64,000 bases of DNA from Linyphia triangularis. Its lineage: Eukaryota; Arthropoda; Arachnida; Araneae; Linyphiidae. The stretch lies in contig OZ021731.1 in assembly GCA_963978545.1 (NCBI GenBank), positions 57,275,242 through 57,339,241 of the forward strand, read 5' to 3'. Below the pieces are notes generated by a model that had not been told where the DNA came from, did not search any database, and saw only the letters and a program-made list of their open reading frames with translations. Shown one piece after another: positions 1 through 61,815 of this stretch (positions within the stretch are counted from its first letter, which is position 1; each line of letters opens with the position of its first letter). A program made the position numbers and the translations under genes.

Positions 1-440
1 CAAGAACAAAAAGTTAAATGAGATTTCAAAGAAGATTTTTGAATATCGGACATAATGTTTTTCAGCAATTGTCAAAATGAATGAATGTATAAAAAAAAGC
101 CCCTGCTCTAACGATTCAGATCAAAATCGGTGTGGTAATGCTTTTTAATGTATTTTAAACATCCCCACCTCCGAAATTCTCATTAAATTCGATAACGATG
201 TAAAAAATTACAAAACGAACGTCTCTAATAACCATCTCATACAAAATTCTCTTCCATTGAATAATGTCCATTACGATTGAAAGGAGTAAGTACTAAAAAT
301 CGCTAAACATATTGTTGATTTATTTTGCCAATGTAAAAATTATCGCAAACTGAATTTTTTTTTTTCAAATTAAGGAAAACATGCAAACGAAAACTGTAAA
401 TTACACCATTCCATGTAGAATTTAAATGTAGTGACCAGTT

Positions 441-600
441 ATGTATTTTAAAATTATGAAAATGTTCCACACCTCCAGGTGGTTTTTTTTTTTTTTTTTT
501 TTTCTCCTTCTTTTTTTTTTTTTTTTTTTTTTTTTTTCGTTTCCTTTTTTTTCTTCTTTTTTTTTTTTCTTTTTCTTTTTTTTTTATAATTTTTTTTTTA
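441..600. repeat. Poly-T / T-rich low-complexity tract
   Basis: From about 481 the sequence is nearly pure T with scattered C, giving long open frames of Phe/Leu only. This is simple sequence, not coding. The first 1.2 kb of the window is otherwise AT-rich and I see no gene in it. Confidence 0.9.
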
Positions 601-1203
601 CTATTTCGTTAATAGCTTTTATTATTATAATTGATCTAGATTTTCACCACGTTTTGCAACCATATTTTGTCAGTACTTGAGAAAATCTGATATTTCGGAT
701 GTAGGACACGGAAAAATTGACAAATACTGATAACCGGATATATCAACACTCATTACTTAAATTTGTAAACCTGTTTACGGTTTTTAATTATCGATCGATA
801 TTTCTGACTTCAATAGAAAATATTTTTTTGTGTCATCTGTTTCCATAGAAACTTTTCAGTTGTAGCATTCATCTCATGTATTTAATGTATCTCTTCATAA
901 TTGAGCAATATATCTAACAAAATGGGAAACAAGTGCAGTTTTATTCCTGTCTGAAATTGATTGAAATCGATTTTTTTAAATAAATATGCTGTCCATGCCA
1001 TTAATTGATAAATTTATTGATTAATTTATTGCATATAAAAGCATTTCCCATTCTATTGAAATCATCAAAAGAAGGAACCAGAACTAAACAACGAAAATAG
1101 AAATACTTAATTGGCAAACCTAACTAATGCAAGGTATATTCAGAGGGTTTTTTTTTTTTAAATTTATTTATAGCGAATATTGTGCTTTGCTATTTGTTGA
1201 TAA

Positions 1204-1213
1204 AGCTATAAAA
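1204..1213 (+). promoter_or_regulatory. Candidate TATA box of the gustatory-receptor-like gene
   Basis: GCTATAAAAG lies about 145 bp upstream of the first ATG of the receptor frame, which is a plausible distance for a core promoter with a short 5' UTR. Position and sequence are the only evidence. Confidence 0.5.
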
Positions 1214-1352
1214 GGTACTTTACCTTCAACCTTTAAAAAATTTGCGTGAAACGTACAGATTTCAAAAACAGATCGGAGATCGAATTGGAACAATTGAAAA
1301 TCTCAGTGAAAAGATATAAACACCTAACAATATAGTTTCAGCAACTTTTCAC

Positions 1353-2549
1353 TTGTGCTTGGAATATCTCCTTTCTTTAAACATACGAAAAATGGAAATG
1401 AAGGAAGTGCCTTTAGAAGATGAAACGCGTGTTTTTCATCCAAACCAAATGGGGTTTCCTCTAATGTACGGCTGCATCATCAGGATATTATCCTGGTTCG
1501 GACTTGTTGAATATTCAGAACGTCCATCGATATGGAAACGAATAATTTCTATTATTTCGAATGGTTGCATTATATTCCCGTTCCTGGAAAACTTTGCTGT
1601 GATTGGAATGTTAGCGACTGGTATTGAGTGGAAGGTGTTTCTGGAACTAACTATTTGTTCCACCTTTAGTTTCCTTTCCATGTTCGCGCTGTTTATAAGA
1701 AGAAAGGACTTCAGCGCCATTTTACATTCCAACTTCAAAGTCGGAACTACAATCGATCAAAAATTCAACATACTTGCCGGATGCCTCGCGTTTCTACTTA
1801 TAATCTGTCCCTTTACACTTATAGCAACATACTATATAGAAAAGGACTATACTATGTTAAAATTTTATTCGTACCAATTGGATGCTGATTACGAGTGGTT
1901 ACGATTTGGTATTGCATTCATAAAGGTTACTGCCATGTATGTCATGTATCCTATTCTGCCGTCCATACTGGCTGTTGTGTACGGTACGCTATGTTGCCGA
2001 TGCTGTTTTGCTCTAGACGCTATCACACAAAACATGAGAAAATGCCATCCTTTAAATTTCACGACCAAAGCGCAAGTTATGTTCATAGGAAAACGTGAAG
2101 ACGTTGCTAAGATGTTAGACGATGTACAAAGCGTTTACTCTTTGGTTTCTTTCTCTGTTTGCGTCGCCAGTTATTCCTCCTGTCTCGGAGATGTAACAAT
2201 ATTTTTGGTTTACGGTCATGGCGGAAGCGGCTGGGCGAATATAGTGGAAGCTGTATTCATCACCCCTCTGTCGCTGATGTGCCTACTGTTGATTTTCTGG
2301 ACTGCCGGGGGAGTTCCTCTGGAGATGAAAAAGTTTAGGAGAGAATTCCAAAAGAAGCTCAAGGATCGAGCCGTTCTTGGATTTGCGTTTGAGAACTCTG
2401 GGACCGAGCGGTTTGTGTTGGTCGAGGATGAGTATGAGATGTCCGGCTGTGGATTGGTTTACTATAGACGAAGTTACATTCTCGGCTTGTTAGGCAGCAT
2501 CCTTACATATGGATTACTCATTATGAGTACTGAAATTCTTCAGAACTAA
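1353..2549 (+). CDS. Gustatory receptor-like seven-transmembrane protein (7tm_7 type), intronless
   Basis: Uninterrupted 398-codon frame, about the usual length for arthropod gustatory receptors. It shows repeated hydrophobic segments consistent with seven membrane passes: about residues 65-80, 82-112, 138-160, 185-215, 262-290, 298-320 and 375-393. A charged loop (EMKKFRREFQKKLKDR) precedes the last one, and the protein ends in a TYGLLIMS segment that resembles the conserved TYhhhhhQ motif of insect gustatory receptors. By family knowledge it would be a ligand-gated cation channel in chemosensory neuron membranes; the ligand cannot be told. A second in-frame Met at 1392 (MEMKEV) could be the true start. 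There is no stop or frameshift. The lack of introns could mean a retroposed or naturally intronless member. The family is assigned from hydropathy and the C-terminal motif only. Confidence 0.72.
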   Translation: MCLEYLLSLNIRKMEMKEVPLEDETRVFHPNQMGFPLMYGCIIRILSWFGLVEYSERPSIWKRIISIISNGCIIFPFLENFAVIGMLATGIEWKVFLELTICSTFSFLSMFALFIRRKDFSAILHSNFKVGTTIDQKFNILAGCLAFLLIICPFTLIATYYIEKDYTMLKFYSYQLDADYEWLRFGIAFIKVTAMYVMYPILPSILAVVYGTLCCRCCFALDAITQNMRKCHPLNFTTKAQVMFIGKREDVAKMLDDVQSVYSLVSFSVCVASYSSCLGDVTIFLVYGHGGSGWANIVEAVFITPLSLMCLLLIFWTAGGVPLEMKKFRREFQKKLKDRAVLGFAFENSGTERFVLVEDEYEMSGCGLVYYRRSYILGLLGSILTYGLLIMSTEILQN

Positions 2550-2699
2550 GTAAAATCCATATAACAATAATCACTTAGATATTAACTATTTGTTAACCTT
2601 TTATTTACTGACGTACATTTATTAACTACATTTCCGGAAAATTCCAATCTCTGTAATTAAGAAAACAATGTAAATGTGCCCTTAAACAAGTTTTTTCCG

Positions 2700-3300
2700 A
2701 ATTTATACTTTATATGAAAAAATGTAAACGTTTTTACGTAAAAGAGCGATATTGCAGCGCTTTGTATTCTATCGACATTTGTTTTGGTTGCCTGTGCTCA
2801 TGCGCAGAACCCCCAAAACACTCAGGCGGTCACGGGACTTTAATAACCAATCGTAAAAGTGCAGTGCCATTTGCAGCCAATCACAGCAGAAATCTATCCT
2901 GGTCGCCATGAGCGTGTGAAGTAATCTGCGAGGAAAGGGGAGCGAAGAGGAAAAATCATTTGCCTAGGCATGAGTAAAAGTTTACTATTCACTGGAAAAA
3001 CTGATCCATATCGGATAAAACGCGGTTTTTTGAAACGGGGACAAAAAGGCAAAAAGGAGGGAAATTTTACATAAAAAGCAAAAATGCGAAAACCCGCCAA
3101 ACGATGGAAAATCTTATTCTGATACATCAGTACCCCCCAAAAAATACTTTTGAAAAGTAGAAAAACCACCAACCTCAGAAACACAAAAAACTTTCTTGCA
3201 AGAAAAAAATTATAAACATGATGAAAATTTTCAGCCACAAACACAGTGATATAAAAAATGGCGAACCTCTGATTACAACTCTCGGTTGTGACTCGCTTAA
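2700..3300. promoter_or_regulatory. Promoter-like GC-richer patch without a recognisable gene
   Basis: In otherwise AT-rich DNA this stretch holds a CATGCGCAGAA motif (NRF-1-like, near 2799), two CCAAT motifs (near 2847 and 2877, NF-Y type) and GGTCGCCATGAGCG near 2901. These are features of TATA-less housekeeping promoters. No credible coding exon follows on either strand, so this may be an orphan or decayed promoter, the 5' end of a non-coding transcript, or chance. The open frames here look non-coding. Confidence 0.25.
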
Positions 3301-3566
3301 GAATGTATGCTTACTTAGTTTATTTTTAAAATTTAAGTTCCGCTCCCATAAAAATTTACGCTGCTGAGGTTAGCGCCCGTCATAGGAAAATTAACAATGC
3401 TTGTGTTTAAACTAATTTATGACTGTTTGCACGAATATTGGAGGATATATGATTTCATTTGGATGGGTAGGAAATACTAAGTAGTGTAAATATTCATGTT
3501 CATGTAGATGTAATTTTCAAAATAGTATAGAGAAACTGTGCTCAAACGTCGCATTTGAATCTGTAT

Positions 3567-3746
3567 TAAGTTGGTTGTTTTCAGATTATCTGGCTCAGTC
3601 AGCAACACGAGGGCTATAATGCGCCGAACATTCGTCAATAGACAAGCCAACATACATTTACAAACACCCATGCCTAACACGGGACTCGAACCCGCAACCT
3701 CGCGGTCTAGAAGCTAGCACGCTAACCACTATACCATTTGGTCGGC
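3567..3746 (-). mobile_element. tRNA-derived SINE, copy 1, with 10-bp target duplication
   Basis: Read on the minus strand, the element opens with a tRNA-like head: a box-A-like TATAGTGGTTAGCG and a box-B-like GCGGGTTCGAGTCCCG. A unique body and a tail ending in a CAACCAACTTAA-type sequence follow. It is bounded by the perfect duplication GAATCTGTAT at 3557-3566 and 3747-3756. The acceptor stem no longer pairs, so this is not a working tRNA gene. It is closely related to the copy at 5254-5429. Confidence 0.88.
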
Positions 3747-4024
3747 GAATCTGTATAAAGAATTTTTTAAGTATGAAACTGAAGTGTTTGTGGTACTCTT
3801 TTGTTTGGTTGATACATGCATTTTGGAAAGTTTTTATTGTGTGGGGAGAGGAAGGGGGTTAAAACAACTAGACATTGTAAAAAAATTTGTCAAGTAAAAT
3901 GGTCAACCAGAAAAGTTATGAAATCTAATGTTTTTCGCAAACGGCCGCATGATTTCTTTAGATTACTTGTGCGCAATGAACTAAATTGGGATTAATAGAA
4001 AGAATCCCCATAGGCAATCAGTAC

Positions 4025-5865
4025 CAGGGTTCGTACGGATTTTTCGAAAACAAATTCAAGGACTTTTTAACAGAGGTGTAGTGTAAAATAAAAAGGTGTG
4101 GGAACACTATGTCGCATCATTACAAACATTTATTTTTCTGTGAGGATGCGGGGGGGGGGGGGAGTAAAAATGGCAACTAAGAATAAATAATTTTATTAAT
4201 ACTACTTAAGTAATTTCAAAACAAACTACATGCACCTGAAAAATACATGTCAGTTCATTTCTAAAGAAGTAGCATTAAAACATTGAAAGACTGGGAGAGG
4301 GGAGGGGGAGTCTAATTCATCAATCGAATTGTTCATGGAATGGCCATGTGCGGGTTGCCGCGCCTCTTTCAAGTGTTTTGCAAATACTTGAACTTACCTG
4401 CCCAACTCATCTATATCGATGGCTCAGCTCTGAAGTTGTGAATCGAAAACGAAGGCATAGTTCCCACAAAAGAACTTTTTAATTTCTTAGTTGACTTTCC
4501 GTTGTCTCGTACAGAAAAAAAAAAAAATTCAGGTGAGGGAACGCCGTTTCTCCTTCAAAAAAGGTAAGGGATCGTCGTTCCCACTCCACTACACCCCTGC
4601 TTTTCAAGTACCTTCTAAAGAAAAAATAAGGAACCTTAAAATTAAATTAAAAAATCTTAAAATATAAAAATAATAATAACGTTCGACGATGGAAATATAG
4701 CATATAATTTGTGAAAAATATTGCATTTTATTTCTTACTCAAGATGTAGTTTGCATAAAAAGTTCATTAGAGTCTTAAGTTTTTAAGAAAATAGAAAAAA
4801 TTTGGCTGGAGCATTCAGTATCGTTTAAATTCGAAGATGTTACTTTCATTAAAATTTAATCATTTTGTCAGTTACATCAAATATAACAACTTTAGTTACT
4901 GTATATGGTTAATAGAGCAAAAAAATATAAATAGACTCAGAAATACCAAATCAGTGAGTATTTACAGAAAAAGATCCTAATGCACTTGTTTTAATGCTTC
5001 ACTTTTATAATTCGTTTAGTCCGAACAACTGCATTGAAATGGTGTTACTGTTTAATGTTGCAGAAATATTTTGAATTATTAGTTTTTCGTTTTAATTTTG
5101 GCAGAACTATATTTCTGCCTTTTTTTATGTTCCAATCTTCATAGTTTCACAAGGCTCTATTTGTACACTGAACGCGGTAGCAACAAGAAAAAAAAAAAGT
5201 CTCAGCAAATCGAAATTTAAGATGACAACGGAGGCCTTCACTTACCAGCCATGGTTGGTTGGTTGTTTTCAGATTATCTGGCGTCGTCAGCAACACGAGG
5301 GCCATAATGCGCCGAAACATTCGTCATTAGACAAGCCAATCTACATTTATAAACACCCACGCCTTACAAGGGACTCGAACCCGCAACCTCGCGGTCCTAG
5401 CACGCTAACCACTATACCGTTTGATCGGCCTTACCAGCCATGAAATTCTTTACAAGGGCAGAAGGCTCATACATTTTAATATTCAAAATATAAACATGCC
5501 CAGGAAAATCATTTTAATAGAGGTTTCATTTCATCATGAATAATTTATTACTAACCTTACAATTCAGAATAACATTTATTATAAATACTTTTCAACTACG
5601 GAAAGAGAAATAAAATATGAAGGTTTTTTTTTTAATTAGGAGATCAGGATTTTTTTTTCTATGGAAGTTTCTGAAATACACACACAAAGGGGGAGGAAAA
5701 AAAAAAAAAAAAAGCAATAATAAATATCAGTTATTTTCAAGAGCCCTCAAAATTAAAAAAAATTCCATAGACCTTCAGGTTAAAAATAAGGAGTTTTCAA
5801 GGGCCCTTGAAGACAAAGTAAAAATAAGGAGTTCTTAAGGACTTTCAAGGACCGTACGGACCCTG
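4025..5865. mobile_element. CAGGGT-ended non-autonomous DNA element (family 1)
   Basis: Starts CAGGGTTCGTACGGA and ends with the inverse CCGTACGGACCCTG. Near both ends it carries words like AAGGACTTT and TTCAAGGACC, repeated as TTTTCAAGAGCCCTC and AAGGGCCCTTGAAG inside. Flanks show no clean target duplication (left ...AGTAC, right TATTG...), unlike most other members here, probably because of a rearrangement linked to the foldback structure around it. It contains a nested SINE copy. Confidence 0.65.
5254..5429 (-). mobile_element. tRNA-derived SINE, copy 2, with 13-bp target duplication
   Basis: Same family as 3567-3746: tRNA-like head on the minus strand (ACGGTATAGTGGTTAGCG, then GCGGGTTCGAGTCCC), the same body (complement of CAACACGAGGGCCATAATGC) and a tail of CCAAC repeats. 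It is bounded by the perfect 13-bp duplication CTTACCAGCCATG at 5241-5253 and 5430-5442. The clean TSD suggests a fairly recent insertion into the older element at 4025-5865. Confidence 0.9.
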
Positions 5866-7105
5866 TATTGGCAGGCTAGAGTTTTTATAAAACTAATCTC
5901 AATTCAGTGCAATGGGTACAAAGCAGCCCAAGTATATGAAAACATTCTTCCCTGCCAAATACTGATTGCCTATGGGATTCCTCCCAATAATCACAATTTA
6001 ATTTATTGTGTACTAGTACCTCAGAGAAATTAAACACAGCTGTTTGGCGGCAAATGTCAGATTTCATAACTTTTTCTGGCTGACCATTTTACTTGGCGTT
6101 TTTTTTTTTGGGGGGGGAGGGTTACTTATTGTCAGCTCACATAACTTGTGCTGGTTTCAATACTTTAAGACGAGTAAATAAAATTCCACATGAAATTCGC
6201 CAGATAAAATTTTAATCCAGATTTGTGTCAACCTTACGAGTGCTTGAAATTTTTGAAAAAAAAGCAGAAAACTGTAACTTTAGCAGATATAACCATGTTT
6301 TATAAAACATAAGAGTAAATAAACTATTTTTAGTTTGTACGTTAAGTTCCTTTGATCATAAATTACAGTCAGATTCAGATTAGGAGTCTCAAAAACTTGG
6401 CATGAAATATCTTTTTAAACATCTGGCAAATGCATTTGTTTACACAGGCACAACACGCTAACAAGTTGTAAGTCAAATATATATATATCTTTTTTTGGCA
6501 CACCTTTTATTGATACTCATCACTTGGCAGCCATATAAATGAACTTAATTATATCAGGGTGCATACAGTTTTTTGGAAGTGAAATTCAAGGACTTTCAAG
6601 GCCCTTTTCAAGGATATTTCAACAAAAATCAAGGCCCTATTTTATCGTTGCAGAGTCGATACCAAAATTGAATTTTTATATATTTTTTTTAATTAACGAA
6701 GTTGCAAAAAGAATTAAAATACTTATTACTTAACAACTAAGACGCAACCACATATATTTATTGATAATTATACCTCTTGCCAGGATAAGGAAAAAACTAG
6801 GTTAAAAAAAAAGAAGTTTTGTAGTTGTTTGTTTTCTAACACTCTCCATTGTCTAAATGGATTTATAGAGGGTTCCCATGTGAAATCTCAAGGTCAATGG
6901 AAACAAAATGATCTTAAGTCTGTGGTTATTTGGTTAGTTTTTTTTTTTTTAATATATGCCAAAAAAATAATCATGCACTCTTAAAGTACTAAGAAAAATA
7001 TTTATTATTTTTACTTACAAACAGGCAAGAAAAAAATATCCAAATTGGATGCATAAAGATTGATTTCATGCCTTCTACAGTTTGAATTTAAAGCGCGAAT
7101 CCCTG

Positions 7106-7146
7106 GTTGGTTGGTTGAAGTTTAAGGGCGCAAGGGGCATACTGCC
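7106..7146 (-). mobile_element. 41-bp truncated retroposed fragment with 11-bp target duplication
   Basis: A 41-bp insert lies between two exact copies of GCGAATCCCTG (7095-7105 and 7147-7157). On the minus strand it ends in ...CTTCAACCAACCAAC, the same CAAC-repeat tail type as the two SINE copies, but the body (complement of AAGGGCGCAAGGGGCATAC) differs. It looks like a severely 5'-truncated copy of another element with the same 3' tail, inserted by target-primed reverse transcription. Confidence 0.75.
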
Positions 7147-8029
7147 GCGAATCCCTGATATTTCCTATCGCTAATTTAAAGGAACAAAAATTTGTAAATA
7201 CAAGAAATCCTTACTTTTTTTAAAAATAGAGACATAGCTTAAATCCCCCCCCCCTCCTCCTCCTCCCATCCCCATTCAAGTTCTTCGTAGAATTTTTAGT
7301 CTACCTATGGTACGACTTGGCGCTTTTTCTGGGAATTGGCTACAATAAAGGAATGACGTAATATGCGTTTTCCCGTTCGTTGCTAAGTCAAAATCATGAT
7401 CCAACATCCAGGGTTGCCAAAAAATCATTTACTAATAGTCACCAATCGTTCCAGATAATCAAAAAGGCAAGTTCAAAATTCAAATCCCGTTTTACCGATG
7501 ACTTAGAAATTAAGCCTGGAAATGTTTGGGGAGGGGGGCTGTCAATTGGATTAAGTTTAGAAATTACAAAAAATATTCGCATTTTTTTTTAGCTTAAAGA
7601 AAGCTATATATTTCTTTATTATTGAAACCAGGCAAGAGTGCAAATCTAAACCAGATGCACTAAGATTGCTTGTGTGAAAAATACAATACTTGTATTCTAT
7701 TTTTAGCACGGAGTCTCAGTAAAAAAAATTTAAAAAAAATCATGTATTCTATAAGTATAAAAAAAAAGTATTAATTTTCTATACCTAAAATCAGCCAAGA
7801 AAACAGATTTAAATCAGATGCACACTGATTCATTTACTACTTCTTTATAGTTTGAAAAACCTACAACAAAACTGAGAGATTGTAATATGTATTTTCAAGT
7901 ACGAACCTTTTCCTGCACGTTAACTGACGAAAAACGCCCTTGAAGGGCAAAGTACTCTTTATCGCTTTGTTGGTGATGTTTCATGATAATTTTGAAAAAT
8001 TTCGAGACAAAATTCTCGCCAAGTAGTTT

Positions 8030-8161
8030 TTCCAAGTCAAAAAAATGAGTTTTTGGCGCAGTTCGGCGCAATCTTAACCGAAAAGATGTTTTTGGCGCAG
8101 TTTGGAGCAGGGTAGTCAGTTTGGCGCACTTCGGCGCAATTGGAACAGCTCTTACATCCCT
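8030..8161 (-). repeat. Element end with GGCGCA-repeat subterminal motif
   Basis: Read on the minus strand from 8161 it begins CAGGGATGTAAGAGCTG and runs into several copies of a word like TTGGCGCAGTTTGGCGCA (TGCGCCGAA / TGCGCCAAA). This is the layout of a DNA transposon end: CAGGG terminus plus subterminal repeats. The partner end was not found, so the extent is uncertain. Confidence 0.45.
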
Positions 8162-8242
8162 GTAATTAGAATTTTTTAATGAGCTCAAAATAAATTTATT
8201 AAAATTAGAAGGTTTTTTTCCAGCAACCTTAGTTAATAACTT

Positions 8243-8560
8243 TCACGGCTTTAAAGTAGGCCATTTTAGTAATTGATATAAAAAATTACATATCCTTCCC
8301 CTTCTACAGAAAAAGAAATTCTTCTTTCTTGAAATAGGAATCGACATAAATGAAAGAATGATATAAATCATAATACAATACCGAAGCGTAACTGCTATTT
8401 TCTCTGTAGGCGATATACTCCTCCGATAGTTAGTGTCGAGTTTTTGCAGTCTGGAACATAATTTCTTCACCAACTCGTCGAAGCTCTCAATCGACATCCG
8501 GAAAAAGTTTAAAATTTTTACTTTGTCTTCTCTTAACTGCGGGTAAAGACAGAAGAACAT
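8243..8560 (-). pseudogene. Harbinger/HARBI1-like transposase fragment
   Basis: A minus-strand frame reads FFRMSIESFDELVKKL, then RRSISPTEKIAVTLRYC. This is the familiar N-terminal part of PIF/Harbinger nuclease-transposases (FxxFxRMSxExFDxLL...ISPxEKLAVTLRY). Similarity fades after about residue 65 and the downstream DDE catalytic core is not readable, so it is a truncated, inactive copy. It sits inside the 6555-9114 element but need not belong to it, since PIF/Harbinger elements make 3-bp target duplications. Confidence 0.7.
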
Positions 8561-9114
8561 ACCGAATATTGATCGGCTCTAAACAATGGGATGAATCCAC
8601 ATAGTGCGATTAATTAGATTCTTTTTCCTTCGATATTGTATATACAAATATGCTAAGCGCGCTCTTTTTCATTCCATTTCGAACAAACACAAAATCCTCT
8701 CAGAGGAAAATTTTGGTCGTTTGAGAATGCACCTAATGAGGGAGAGAGAGAGAAAAGCGAAAATATCCTGCATATCAAATTACACCCTCTTTCCACCGGA
8801 TACTCACCGTGCAACTCTTTTTGTCCAGTTCGGGGAGAGGTCATAGTGACCGTGCCGTTCCAGGGCCGCTAGGGAGGAACCGATTCAAGTGTGATTGACA
8901 GATCCGCCAAAAAAAACCGGCTAGAAAGTGTGACGTCAGAATAATGGTAAAACGGAAACGAGAATTTTATGGTTTTAGAATTGAAAAGGGGAAATTCAAG
9001 GACTTTCCAGGCTTTTTTAGAAATAATCCTATTTTTCTAGGCTATTCAAGGCCTTGAAAAAAAATAATGAAATTCAAGGACTTTCCAGGTTTTCCAGGCC
9101 GCGTACGCACCCTG

Positions 9115-10467
9115 TTATATGTTTATTAAGTTTTCTGAATGTATGACTAATGCCTACTTGTATTCAGTGAGAGGTAAAATGTTTACTGCTTAATATATAT
9201 ATACATATATAAAAAATTATTCCAAAAGCATTATTAACATTTATTAACTGAAACATGATATGTAACAAAATTTTACAAAATAAGCATAAGGTCCAATATA
9301 CACCATATTGAAATAATGAAACTAACATGAATGATTTTAAAACGAACACCAATCTGAATAAATATACAGCTAATTTGATTTTACAGCCATGATTTTTTTT
9401 TTTTTTATGAAGCTGTATTTGATACTGCACATATATTAAAATTCATTTTCAACAGTGTAAGGATTAATTCTTAGAACTAAATTCAAATACAATAATAAGA
9501 ATAATACAATAACAGTATAAGCTAAATGCATATAGAACATTTAGTTCTTTTTTTTTCCCCTAAGAGAAATAACTAAGAAAAAGTGTAATTTATGAGGTCG
9601 AAATCAATATCAGTGGATTTTTTAATGCGATTTGACCATCCTGATGTGCATACTTGATATCATTTTAAAGTAAATTAATATTAAAATGTCAAGTTCTATT
9701 GAACAATAAATCCAAGTGTCTACCTAAATAAATTTATTTTTAAATCCTGTATTTTTACAAATTTTAATTGCTAACATCATAAGGAAACTTGAAAGAAAAT
9801 TATTTGGCACTTGATCACAAGCTCATACATGTAGTATCAAAATAGTTTATTTTTAGACGTCAATCCAATTATGTAGATTTCTTTGGCTAATATATACTAC
9901 AAATGTATGGTGATTTTTTAAAAAAGAAAATATATTAATTTATAAGAATGGTAGACACTGCACAAGTATTTAGAAAATATTTATAATACAAACAGGAATT
10001 GTTCATTAATGAGAAATTTAGAATATTAATCAGAATTTGACCAAGTTAATATTAGTTGGCAAGACTAGATATTTTAAATTGCAACAAACGATCCCAATTT
10101 CTTTGGACCCATTTTTTGATAATTTTGATTAACTAATATTTTAAAATTTGAAATACTTGTAAAATAATTTACAAACAGTAAAATTTTATTACATAAACTT
10201 GAAAATGAAATGCTACAATAAAAAAAAAAAAAAAATGAAAATGACACTCAACACCCTGCGTAAAATATGACATTAAAAGTTTTCACAAATTTCAATGTGG
10301 ATCAATTTTCACATCATATTTATGAGAGCACATGTACAAGAACAATACATTCACAACTTTTGAGAATTGTGTATAATACAATTAGGAACATAATTGAAAT
10401 GAAGAAACTGCTCTACTACATATAACACAAAAGATCACAAGAAATCCATATTCCCAAAATTCACAAA
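9115..10467. other. AT-rich spacer downstream of midasin, no gene seen
   Basis: Contains only AT-rich unique-looking sequence and short A runs. The part nearest 10467 is expected to be the midasin 3' UTR. I find no exon-like frame or mobile-element signature. Confidence 0.6.
10185..10190 (-). terminator. MDN1: Candidate polyadenylation signal of midasin
   Basis: AATAAA on the minus strand (TTTATT on the plus), about 280 bp past the midasin stop codon. In AT-rich DNA this motif is frequent, so confidence is limited. Confidence 0.4.
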
Positions 10468-61497
<51,030 letters not shown>

Positions 61498-61666
61498 CTA
61501 AAATTGAAAGAAGTTAAGGTAAATAAACACAAAGAAGGAAACATAGAAAAAAAAACAGAAAAAAAACACAGATATACAGAAGTCACCTTTAGAATTTTGG
61601 AGTAGCATAAATTAAAAATTGCAGAGGCATTTAGACTATATATAAGGAAAGAGACGAAAAGGACAA

Positions 61667-61815
61667 CAGGGATGGCACAGCTTCATGGCTCACTGATATC
61701 GGCTTCGTATCAGTTGAAATAAGATTTTGTATCAATTTCTTATCAGCCAAAATCCAAGTTTGTATCAATTTAGTATCAGTTAAAATCAGATTTTTTTTCA
61801 ACTTAGTAACAGAAA
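61667..61815 (+). repeat. Element end with TTTGTATCAATTT subterminal repeats
   Basis: Starts CAGGGATGGCACAGCTTCATGG and continues with repeated GATATCGGCTTCGTATCAG, TTTTGTATCAATTTCTTATC and TTTGTATCAATTTAGTATC. The CAGGGATG terminus plus a family-specific subterminal word is transposon-like; the right end was not found. Confidence 0.5.

Larger units (their letters stand above)
3888..6100. mobile_element. Large foldback (inverted-repeat) element
   Basis: Sequence at about 3888-4024 reappears inverted at about 5947-6098. For example, AAAATGGTCAACCAGAAAAG on the left matches the complement of the stretch containing TTCTGGCTGACCATTTTAC on the right, and GGCAATCAGTA matches the complement of TACTGATTGCC. 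The arms are about 140 bp and imperfect. Between them sits the CAGGGT-ended element at 4025-5865 plus about 80 bp that occurs only next to the right arm. No coding capacity is visible. Confidence 0.6.
6555..9114. mobile_element. CAGGGT-ended DNA element (family 2) with 6-bp target duplication
   Basis: Starts CAGGGTGCATACAG and ends CGTACGCACCCTG, with the exact duplication TTATAT at 6549-6554 and 9115-9120. Both ends carry repeats of AATTCAAGGACTTTC(C/A)AGG. The interior is a mosaic: a 41-bp retroposed fragment (7106-7146), a GCGCCAAA-repeat end (near 8161) and a Harbinger-like transposase piece (8243-8560). No intact transposase. Confidence 0.82.

Noticed and set aside
2894..3244. 116-codon minus-strand frame
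   Set aside because: Phe/Arg-rich composition from A/T runs, no family resemblance, no splice or promoter support.
3673..3746. Functional tRNA gene on the minus strand
   Set aside because: Box A and B and a T-arm are present, but the acceptor and anticodon stems do not pair, and the sequence lies within a 180-bp unit with a target duplication. It is a SINE head.
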